From positions 221,464 to 285,463 of the forward strand of contig NW_019091555.1 of the NCBI RefSeq assembly GCF_001949145.1: 64,000 nucleotides of DNA. Direction: 5' to 3'. A program made the translations under genes and the position numbers. Below the pieces are notes generated by a model. The model did not search any database, had not been told where the DNA came from, and saw only the letters and a program-made list of their open reading frames with translations. This document shows, piece after piece, positions 13,801-24,900 of this stretch. The DNA comes from Acanthaster planci (taxonomy: Eukaryota; Echinodermata; Asteroidea; Valvatida; Acanthasteridae). Every line of letters begins with the position of its first letter. The stretch's first letter is position 1.

Positions 13801-16800
13801 CCCCCCCCCTTCACCACCTCTTTTCCTTTCTCAGTCGAGGAAACTAACAAACTGATCCATCATTTGGGGGGCCGCTGACCCCAAAAACTGTTACCTTAGA
13901 ATGGTTCTGACACCTTCCAAGGTACAGGGGGGAAAAAAAACCACATTCATAAAAGAGGAGAAACAAATATTCCAGCGATAATATGCTCAGGGCAAGATTT
14001 TCTCTTTGCAAGTTTGGGTGAAGATCTTCACACCCCTGACAATCTTCCACGGAGAAGCAAATTGAACAAGACAAATGCTTCAGCATATTTTTAACAAATG
14101 AAGATAAGTAACGAGCAAGTCTGGAATAAAACACAGACGCTAACAAAATAGCCCCGGGTCAAGGAAAGCCGCAGGAGTCTCCATCACAACAACCTTCAAC
14201 TTTCCAGTCAACGCATTTGAAATTTGTGCCTACTTTGCAAGACAGAACTACCTTCCCCCAAAACAGTACTCAACCAGCAAACAAGGTCATTTGTTCCACA
14301 CACAATTTTCAAAATACATTTGGAACATCAGTCTCCTTACTCCAAGAAAGAGGAGGCTAATCGGAATGGACAGTACCATGCATGGAAAATGTTTCAGGAT
14401 AAACACTTTTGCGCCAGTTTACTGAATTTATGTTTGAAATTAAGTTAGGAAACAAATTATTCTACCCCTCCTTTTATATCCCCAACCTCTCCACCCCACC
14501 CCCCCTCCACCCAGTACGAATTGACCCAGATCAATCTATTCCCTATTGGGTGCTCGATCCCCTGAGCGACAATCGCATCAGTCAGCCAAGATGCACATTT
14601 CCTCCTTCTGCGGGCACCTCCGAGAGGACGTTGCCACATGAACTGGCTGGTTGACCGTGGATTGCCAAGGGGCAAGTATTCTTTGTGTTTTTAATGACAC
14701 AGATGAAGGGGTGCGCGGGCCCTTATGGTTCGACTCCACCAGACAATCTTTCTGGGGCACACCTTTTGTGTATGTGACCTCCCTAAAGTGACCAAAGTGA
14801 CCAATGGAATTCACAATCAAACCCTTATGAAAACTGCATCACACTCTTACTCTTTCAAGGCTGGTCAAGCTGGCAATAACAAACATGCCTGAGGGACACG
14901 GTCGCAGCTGCTAGCCAGTGTCTTCCGCAAGTGCACATGCTTTCCAAAGCCATAGCCAAGTAGCTTTTTTATACACCACAAGTGCATCGGCAAAATACAT
15001 GTGCGGTGCTGGCACCCATTCTACCGGAATCTCTCTACATTTTACTGTTTCAACAAGGTGCAAAATACGGACCTTTGTTTGTGAACACTAAAGGACAGTT
15101 TGTTCAGGCGGCCATCCGTGTAAAAATATCAACCGCGGCTGACAAAATTTTAGGAGCCAAAAGGGCTACCATACTGAAGTAGAATCTTTCCATTTCATTT
15201 TTAGTGGCCTCCTTTGCTTGTACAGCGTACGCATTCTACAGCTGGCAACATGTTAAGACTCTCTTTGAGTTAACAGTTCTCTTTCTCTTTTTTTTTTCAG
15301 AAACTGCCCAAACTTTGCCATCCCATGGCGGGAAAAAAATGCACTGTGACTTTGAATAGCAAAAGCGTAAATTGCTTGACTTTGATGCGACTCGTGGCGT
15401 ATTCAAGGTCCTTGCCAACAGGTTTATTGGCTAAACATGAATATCCCCTGCCCCAAAAAAAGTAGGGAATGAGCATCAGAATATGATAGGTACCAAGTGA
15501 AAGCGTCATGACACAAAGACCAAGAAATGTTGATCGCCAAAGTTTGTCTTTTATCTGTGGCAAAGCCTGTAATGCTAAATACCAGAATAGACAGGTCTAT
15601 TTTAGTAAGGGAATAAATGTGTGCTTGGCCGGTCTTAAAAGTGCGGTCAAGATCGGCTCAGGAGTGTGACTAATGCCTGAGCAGCAGGCAAAGGCATTAT
15701 CAGCATTCAATATCTTGGGCCGCTTTCAAGCACATAGTCATTCCCATTCATAAATACTTTTTTCAGTCAGAGAGTCAAAAGAAGTTGACATATGGCAGAT
15801 TTCTAACGATTTTGTTGTAGAATTTTACTTTAATTTTCCTGAACACCCCTGTCCATTTTATTTTATATTTGTCCAAAAGAATCTCCTTATACGGACTTGG
15901 CACGCATGTGGCGAGCCGCGGGCACACAGACTCTTGACCAATCAGAATTGTCAGAACCGTCTCGTATCCAGGCGCCAGTGTGTGATTTATGATTTACAAT
16001 CACTTCTCAGCGGGCATTATCAAATGTTAATACACGGTCAAGTTGCATGTTAAATAGGGAGACTGTCTGAGGCATTGTGAAAAATGTATTAAACTACAAA
16101 ACAGAGCATGACATCACAAATTTTTTTGGGGGGGGGGAAGGGAGAGACTTACAGTGTATCTGTGAGCCTTGTAATTTCAAGGCTTGTTTCCAAGAAGGAA
16201 AAAGGTTAGTAGATTGAACGGAAAACACTGTGTGCGCTCGGCACAATTACTAGAAAACCAGTTGAGGGTGCATTAGGGAAATCCCACAAAGCACGACCAC
16301 AGCTCAACCTTGGTCAAAGTATCAGGATTTTTTTTATTTGTCCTCATATTTATCTCTGCTTCCAAAATGGCTTAACCTCTGGACAAGCATTAGATTGCCA
16401 TTTGTAGAGATATCTTTGGGTTTCATGGGGAGGGGGACGCGCCAAGGAGGGGAGCTCCTTTTCCATCGCTAGCATGGACAGTGCACTGGTAAGTGATGGG
16501 ACAAACCACGCCCTCCAACACAATTACAGGAGGAAATTAATGCCATCAACTGTATTACAGGTATAACAGTGCCGCACCTGAAGCCAAGGGCCAAGGTCAT
16601 CATCTGTCATTTGATACAAATGACCCTGGTGGCCCATTTACAGTGGGTGCAATCTTTGCGATGGTTGACCTGTGCCACAATCGGTCCTTTGGAATTCGCG
16701 CAAGACTGAGCTCTTTGATGTCAAGCATGGGTAGCGGCTGGCATGCCTGCCATTTCAGCGAGGGGGTGTGAAGTCCCTTCTGAAACTGGGGATAATGACA

Positions 16801-17617
16801 CCAGTTTTCAAGGTGACAGGCTGAATGGTTCCTGATCACGCCACCATTCACTTCAACATCCCCCCACAGAGCCTTTAAGAACAGATCTGTTAAGACTCAG
16901 TTTATCTGTGGGGAATATCTACGGGGGGAAAATTTGGACTTGTATAAATACATATGCATATGTACATGTGGACAGTATTATTTTTGGATGTAAAACCCGA
17001 CTTTCAAAAAACAGTCAATACGTCCTCTCTTAAGAAGCAGTCAAATACTGCCTTGTGAAGGGAATTTGAACACTATGCATACCAGGTCACAGTTTGTCAC
17101 AGTCTGAGGACTCGACATGGAGCAACCGTGGCCAGAACAGGCCCATGTACAGTACATTGGTCAAGTTCATATTTAGCACACAGTCAGCCTGACTGGCCAG
17201 GCTTGAAAGTGTGCATGCTCCCACAGAATACAGTGTCTCCAGGGGTGTGGGTGGTGGTGTCATGCTGTCAAAGCTTCAGGAGTGAAAGTGGCCCGAATTA
17301 TTTGATATTCGCCTCCCGAAGTTGGTGGCACAACTGAGTGCATGAATATGTGCAGAAGACCCATATCTCTGCTCCAAGAATGGCATGACGGCAACTACAG
17401 ATGTACCCAACATGTCCTCACTTTACAATTGCTTTCTCATCAAGAAAAGGTTGGAGTGTTTTCGAGGGTGTTGTTGGAGATAATTTCTGTACCTTCCTCT
17501 ACAAAACAGGATCGGTGGGAAACCTGAAGAGAACCCTTCAACTCCCCTCCCTAGGAAATTTCGCCATGAATCTTTCTGAATCCTTAAAGTCAACCAAAAT
17601 GCATGAAAACCCACACT

Positions 17618-18067
17618 GTAACCCTAACCCCTAAACTTCTGTACTAAAAATACTACTGGTACTGGACCTAACTAAGTTCAACAGAGACAAGTTGTATCTT
17701 CGTGGGGGTCACTCTAACTACTGGCATGCGACTGGACAGAATCCGTTCAACTCCTGAAGATCAACAGTGTTGAAGTTTGAGTCCTTTGGTATGGATAGGT
17801 CTCTGCTGTTTACAGGTGCCTTGCAAAGTACCAGTGCCCAACCCGACAAAATCAAGCACAGTTTAATACACGGCACCCACTAACCAGTCACTCCATGGGG
17901 CACCCGTTTTGTGTCCCCACTCCAACAGAATCCAATACCATTACCGCCGGCTTTTGCTCCTCAATCCGATGAATTTGAACAAGTTCATAATGCATAGTAA
18001 TAAATCAGCCAAATCCTGACAAAACCTACAGTTGAAGTTGGAGGGACTTGGGGGTAGTTAGGGTTGA
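17618..18067 (+). repeat. Possible CCCTAAC-ended element, 450 bp (weak)
   Basis: Begins GTAACCCTAACCCC and ends GTAGTTAGGGTTGA. Only the tips match as inverted repeats, so the boundaries may be chance. Confidence 0.3.
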
Positions 18068-18840
18068 ACTTTCACACATGGCACCAAGCCAAGGCAACAG
18101 GGACTGTGCTCTGTCGCTCAGAACTTCCTGATTGAATGTTGAAAGACATGGCAGGAGTTAATAGAGTTGGGCAATGGACAAACATGTGGGCGGGAATGAT
18201 AAAGCCACTAACATGTGAAGAGTTAACAGGTACAGCTGTAAGGGGAGAAAACAAACTCACTAGCCCAACCCTTTGATTTTATCGGTTAATTTCCTTTGGG
18301 TGAACCACCACACCGTTCAATGTGTGCCAGTTTGCCGTTCCGAGGCTATTTACAGGCTTGGTCGACCAACCAGATATAAGCGTTATTTGCAGGTGAACTA
18401 AAACCTTTCAAACTTTTCTGGAAAAGGTATAAAAAAAGGGCAAAAAAACCCAAAAAAGGCTGACTGTTGACAAATTTCTCGACGCTCTTTTACTTTGTAT
18501 AATTGCCTGCACGACTAACAATGACAATCTTTGGAAAGACTGTCAATTCCACAACACAAACTATTACACAGCTTCAGACTCGTCCCCTTGGACTTTTAAC
18601 ATTAAAACCTTACAATTATCACAGTCAATAACATCAGTAAGAAAAAAAAAGAGAGTCATGCGTAACCTCCCAAGTCAGAAACTTCCAAATTATGGTTTTT
18701 CTGGCAAACACAGACACATATTTGGCATGTTTCCAGACTACACATTGACCTTGCATATTCTTGACTTCTGAAACCTGTAACTGCCAAAGAAAAGATATGT
18801 CACTGCGATTTAGATTAAAAAAAAAAGAACCCAAACTTAC

Positions 18841-18980
18841 CCTCCGGTGTCAAATCGCCCACTGGCGGACTGGGTGGAGCCAAAAGAGTCCTGTCCAAGA
18901 AACGAAGAGGTGGTTTGACGGGATGGCTGGGAGGACGGGGTCGGGGACAGTCCAAGACTGCCGCTGGAGCTTGCAGTGCT
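18841..18980 (-). CDS. SMG7: SMG7 coding exon 14 (Ser-rich, last one recognised)
   Basis: TCTCTGGCAG opens the exon; in phase 0 it reads STASSSGSLGLSPTPSSQPS, then RQTTSSFLGQDSFGSTQSAS and GRFDTGG, a composition typical of SMG7 C-termini. It ends at a strong GTAAGT donor. If that donor is not used, the next in-frame codon is TAA, so this could be either an internal or a terminal exon. I could not find a convincing downstream exon. Confidence 0.75.
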
Positions 18981-21900
18981 CTGCCAGAGAAGAAGGGAAT
19001 GGATTCTATCATTGTTCTTCTGTAAGGAAGAGAAGTACTGTGGTCTCTAGGGTTGATGTGGAAGGCCAACCACGAGCCTGAACTGTTCAAATCCAATCCT
19101 GCAAGACACATCAGTGCAGTGGGCATAGAAGTATGGTGCATTTTGTTACAATTAGGCAATCCAGCGGCCGAACAAGCTACCCCGTTTTGAGTCAGTGAGA
19201 GCCGGTCCCATTAAACCATGCCACTGTTGGATCTTGTGGTGGCCGGCAACCAGAGACTCCCAGGGACATCCGGCCTTGGGGATGGTTGACCTTGTTGGAT
19301 CTTGTCACGCTGGGCAGGCAAGCCAATTTGAAAAAAAAAAAAATGATGCACACCGAGGCATATGGCAGCATCTCTAGCCAATATGCCCAGGAAGGGTTTA
19401 CACTTCTCTTGTCCACTCCCTCTGTCTGTTGTCTGCCTAACTCAAAACCTTCCTGACTGGAGGTAGGGGCTAGCTATTTTGGCTTCACATGGGGGTTCAC
19501 ACCCTTTAGCCGTTCACATACAAAGCTTTTGCCACTGGTTTCCTATAAAGCTGTGGACACTGAAATATTCATGTAGGTTCCCTGCATATTTGCCCAGGAT
19601 ATTAACATTAATGTATTCATGTACGATGACATTTTATTCCTTTTTTTCTGATACACATGGAGATGACGAAGGTGTTTCACGCTGACTAAAAAACAATGAC
19701 CAAGGTCAATGGATTTAAATATGGCAGAAATTTTACATATTCATAATGTTACTGTTTGCATTGAGAGATGTCAAAATCTTATTGCACAACTAAAGCACTT
19801 CCAAGATTTAAGATCAGAATTAAGATCGAGAGATTCCCTCTGATCAAGATTACTGGCTGAGATTATATGCTTGACAGTCATAAGTTTAATGGAACATAAA
19901 GGTTTGCTCACCAGGAGTGTGGGCACATCTCTGGTTCTGTGTGGTTGGTATTCATCCATGGAGAACTTGTCTGGCCAGGTTGAGAACCCCGGCATCTTCT
20001 GCATCTTGCTGACCTCCTCGTTGGTTGGGAAGAGAGTAGGGGGTGAGGAGGGTGTCCCGCGCCCGTTTGATCCATCCTCGATACTCCAGTCGGGCTGGAG
20101 TCGCTGCTGCTGCGGCTGCAGGTGGTTGCTGGGACTGCTCCGGAACAAGCCAGACTGATCCTTGAACTGAAGATCTTCGAATTTGGATGGGTAACCCGAG
20201 GACTTGTGCTCCGCAGCGTGCTGGGGATAGGGGAGATGCTGAGGGCTCCGGTAAGAGGTGCTGTCCTCTCCTGAGAAGGGGAAATCAGACGAGCTCTTGG
20301 AGAGGTCCGAGTCGTAGCTCCTTGGGGAGGAAAAAGCACTCGGGTAGGGTTTCTGGACAGGGCTGGGTTGTTTCAGGGCCGCAAACTGATCCTTGTTTAG
20401 ACTGGATCCAAGAAACCTCTGGCTTGGGGTGTCACCAGCGCTGGGGCTTTGCTGGTTGAGCTGGGAGAGTAAGGACATGCTCTGGGAATCTAGGGAGTTG
20501 CCCGTCAGGCCGGATCCCATCTGCGGCTCACGAGAGGAGGGCTTGAGGCCAAGGTTGCCGTCGCTGGGATCAGAGGACTGCTGCATCTGTTTCTGCAGCG
20601 TGGAGAGGAGCTCTAGGATGTTCTGGTTGAGCGTGTTCTGGTTGATGAGCTGCTGGGCCATCTGAAGCGACTCCAGGGACAGATCCTGGTGGGGCTGGGG
20701 CGGCTGGGTCGAGGGGGCGGGGAAGGAATTCTGCAGGAAGTGCTGGGCTTGGGACACTTGCAGGTCCTGCTGCTGCTGGGCCTGCTGTCTCTGCCGTGAT
20801 AGAGCCGGATCAGAATGCTGCATAAACGGCTGTTGAGGTTGCTGTTGATGCTGCTGTTGATGATGTTGCTGCATGGGGTTCAGTCTTCCAACTGGTCCTC
20901 TACTTTGGTTGGGAATCTTGCTGGTGCTTCCTCCCCAGCTTTGGGATGTGGAACCATCACCGACGCTGCTAACAGCTGGGCTTTTCGGCCACAGGCCATG
21001 GTTGGCAGGAGGGTGTGGCTGGGATGCATGCTGCGGCTGAGGTGGGGGTGGCTTTTGGCCAAACTCGTAACCAGTTACTCCATCCTGATCTTGGGGCTGC
21101 TGCTGTTGCCAGGTTGGATTTGCTTTTTCCCCTTGGGGATAGGTTTGCCTTTGATGCATGGGGGCTCCAGGGAAATTGGATCGGGGGCCTTGAGAGGGTG
21201 GCATATGGGGTGGCAGGCTGTGTGACGGTGGACCAGAAGAAGATGGACTTTGCATGCTAGGAGGGGGTCCGGGTGGGTGGCTTGGTAGAGGACCTTGCAT
21301 GTTATGTGGGGGTCCATGGGGGTGAGAGGGAGGTCCCTGTGAGCGTGGTGGACCGTGCTGCCGGTGAGGAGGTTGCGCCCCAGGGTGTGGGGGTCTGGGG
21401 CCCTGTGGGTGGGACCCTGGGGGCACAGGGGGATATGGTGGGACATGGTGACCTGTAGGAGGTGGGGGATGGGACAATCCACCTGGGTGTGGGGGAACAT
21501 GCTGTGGCGGATACGGCGGGGGGGCGGGGGGGGGGGTGGGGCGAAGGGGGGGGGGGGGGGGGGGGGNNNNNNNNNNNNNNNGGGTGTGGGGGAACAGTGT
21601 GGGGGAGGGGGGGGGGGACCGTGGGGATGGTTGGGCCAAGGTGGGGGAGGGTGATGCCTCATGGGCTGCCCCACTGGGTGCCTAAACCCGCTGCTCGGGG
21701 AGTGTGTTGGGGAGTGGTAAGGGTGCTGTTGTCTGCCTTGGCCTGGGGAGTGGATAGGGTTTTGCTCTTGGAGGACCCTGCCGTCACCTTGCCGGTTGTG
21801 TGCAGTGCCTGGAATTGGGATGGGTTCCGTTGACTTGCTGGCTGTTTCTAAGGCTTTGGACTGACTTGGTCTTGGCAGAATGGCCTGTGTATTAATATGT

Positions 21901-24900
21901 TTTAAAGGAAACAATGAATCTAATCCTATTTTTCCAACCTACATACTGCAACAGGAAGTGATTACAATTTTGTACTTTTTCCAAAGTCAGATAATCTTAC
22001 TTGATGTGTATAAGCATCCATTAGAAAATGTCTGACAATGTGATGGCAACACAGGGGTCCAAATAAGAACAGTGTTACTACACACTATTTGCATTCATGA
22101 GTTTAAAAACAGATGTGACGCCTTAAAGGTACAGTCCATCATTTGCAGTTATTCAGAAAAAAACTGATCAAATTATTGTTAAAAAGCACACTTGGTTTAA
22201 AGATGGTTATGGGAGTAAATTCCCTTCTCTCTTATTCTCTCTGGCAAACTGTCATTTTCTAAGAAAAAAATGAAAGATCATTTCCTACGATGCACCTTAA
22301 GATGCATTTTTGGAAGATTGCCATGAGAATTATGAGAAAGCATTGACAAGACACATGGACATTGGTGGTTTCTATAATTCATTGCTTCACTGCGCGGCAT
22401 CATGCAGCTGCATTTCACTGAATGTGAAAACGTGTCCTTAAAGCTGAATTCAGGCAGAATTTGCAACTTTTGATCTGAAATCGAAATCTTAAAATATTGG
22501 TTATTTGGGAATAAAAGGTGTTGGCTAAGATGAACTTTCGTCAGATTTGTTCAAAGGTACTCTTTTTTGGTTGCCTCAAAGGTACATAATGCACAATTGA
22601 CAAATGATGGACTGTACATCTTAAGACCATCACAGGGCCCCATACACTATTATAAGACCATCCGTTCAAAATCAAATCTTAAGCTATTCAAATGAACTGT
22701 GACAAAAGCATTCTTCTTTGTTCACCTGGTTACTTATGACTGGCACTCTGAGTAGCCATGTAATGCTTTCAATAAGGACACAAATTCAAAAATTAAACCA
22801 CTGTATTCCGATCATCAAAACCTGCAATGTTTTCATAAAAATGTGACTTCAGGACCTTACATAAGGAAAAAACCAAAATGTCCACACGTGGAACTAAAAG
22901 TCGAGAAAATCTGAAAATAATCTGCCCACAGCGTATCTGCTCTGTGTGATGAAAGCCTACCTGAATGGCAACACTGTGCGTCTTGTTCTCCACACTCCCG
23001 TCACTGCCCTTTCGGCCTCCACCGCTACCCTTGATCGCCCCCCTCTCGCCAATGGCCGGCTCCGTGCTGCTGTCTCTCTTCTTGGGCCCCTCCCTAGCCT
23101 TCTTGGCCCCACCCCGGTGGGGGCCGGACCCTTGCCCGGATGGGGCCTGCTGGTGCTTGCTCTGCTGGCGCTGCTGTTGTTGTTGTTGTTGCTGCTGTTG
23201 CTGTTGCTGCTGTGACGTCTTGGACTGTTTCTGTTTGGGGTGGTGTGGCCGGCGCGCCTGCTCTTCGCCGCACTGGCTGGTGAAGGTGAACTTGGCGGCG
23301 TCCTCGCTTGATGGCTCTGTCTTGAGGTGACTGGAAGAAAAAAAAAGTATGGGTTATTTTGAAATATCCGTTGCATCCTTTCAGCATTCTTGTGCTTTGT
23401 AACGGGCAACTCCAGCTCATTAACAGATAAGTGTGTAGTAAAAGAAGAAATAACAGTAATTTTCGGAATATAAGCTGCGGCTTATATGTTGAAAAATGTC
23501 TCTGTGACTCGACAAACTTTGAAGGATAAAATCAGTCACAAAAGCCACGGCCCGGCCACGGGTACCACTTGCAAGTGGCACAGTCACGTTGGTTGCTGTT
23601 TACATCTGGAAACTCGAACCTCGGAGAATAAATAAAATTTGAGTTGTCCAGATTTCAAGCTATTAACGGAATACCCTGAGTCATAAAGTCAAGAAACACA
23701 TATGTAAAATGTGTACGTAATCTTAAACTTGCCCTGTGGCAAGAGTTTTTGTGACTATTTCCAGCATTTTATTCAATCTCATGGTGTATTGTTGCAGACG
23801 AATAATCATTCTACTGAGATCATTTTATTGTTGTAACCTAAAGATTTCTTTCTACCGTTAAATAAAAATCAATCGCTTCAATGGTGTAACTTTGTGAAGC
23901 AGATCTTTCGTCTTTTCGCCGATTGTGTTCAGCGCGACATGCCACAGAATTTTTTTTTTTCACTCGGGTTTTCTGATTCCAACACTTTCTGTGGTCACAT
24001 GGTTATCAGAGAGAGTCAGCGATTGGATTGTCCATGAATGGATCTTTGGCAACAGTCAGGCTAGCCTGAAAAAAGGGTTTGCGTAATCGAAGTGGTGCGT
24101 GCAGTGCGTGTGTGTGCCATGCCGCGTGCAGCATGCATGCAACACAAGCGGTTCTAACGTGACGACTCGAACCAAGGTCTCGCGGCAGACTTTTCATTTT
24201 GAAGTGACCTGGAGGTGTTTTCTTGATCAGCGTCGCAAAAACTGTGAGATAACTGGATGTAGTGTTGTGGACAGTTACACAGGTTTTTTTTTAAAAAAGC
24301 TTTTTCACTTTGGCAGGAAATAATCGAACTACGAGATGAAACGATCTCTCGACTTATTACTTTGAGTTACCAAGATTTTATTGTACGTCCCAAACCGCAT
24401 AAATTTTGCTGGCCACTGGAAAAAAAGACAGGAGCTGATGCATGGCCCACGCAGGGCCACCATCCAGCCCGCAAAAATATTAAATATGAGGACTTAAAAT
24501 TCACTTTTATGGCGACGCTCGTTCGCATTTTGTTTTAACTTCTTTAGGATTGCACAGGTAGTGGAACCACGGATGTACTGTACATGCTGTATTGGTTGGA
24601 TCATCAGCACTGCCGTGCGGATTATATGCCGACTTTAAATCTTAATTTGCTGTTTTTTGCGTGCTGCGGCTTATACACTAAGCAGCTTATATTCCAAAAC
24701 TTACAGTAGCCTATACACAACAAGAAGCTAAGGCGTCTCAGAAGTCAGAAATGTTTGCATTTCATTGGACTGTTTCCACTGGAAATCTAGCGTTCCAGTG
24801 GGAATGTTATGTTTCCCAGCAGAATGGCTGTTCCGGAATGAGAACACAGCATTTAGAATGGATAGCTCCGATCAGTCCGCATCATAATATGCTCCCTAAT

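Larger units (their letters stand above)
5640..18840. other. No gene recognised; intergenic or SMG7 3' flank
   Basis: Many homopolymer runs and short open frames, none matching a family I know or flanked by coherent splice sites. It would hold the SMG7 3' UTR and any missing terminal exon. Repeats at 7822-7880 and 17618-18067 are listed separately. Confidence 0.55.

Noticed and set aside
14530-14675. tRNA-like words (GGCTCAG-like with GGATCGAGCACC) on the minus strand
   Set aside because: No B box or cloverleaf could be built; at most a decayed SINE head.
15300-15466. Perfect polypyrimidine-AG acceptor followed by a 55-codon open frame on the plus strand
   Set aside because: No matching upstream exon, no family similarity and no donor at its end.
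16395-16485. Minus-strand candidate for a missing SMG7 terminal exon (ALSMLAMEKELPSLARPPP)
   Set aside because: An acceptor and a compatible phase exist, but there is no similarity to SMG7 C-termini, so it may be chance.
22957-23409. Ser/Asn-rich and Ala/Thr-rich minus-strand frames over SMG7 exon 12
   Set aside because: They are other-frame readings of the CAG/CAA repeat; splice phase selects the Gln frame.
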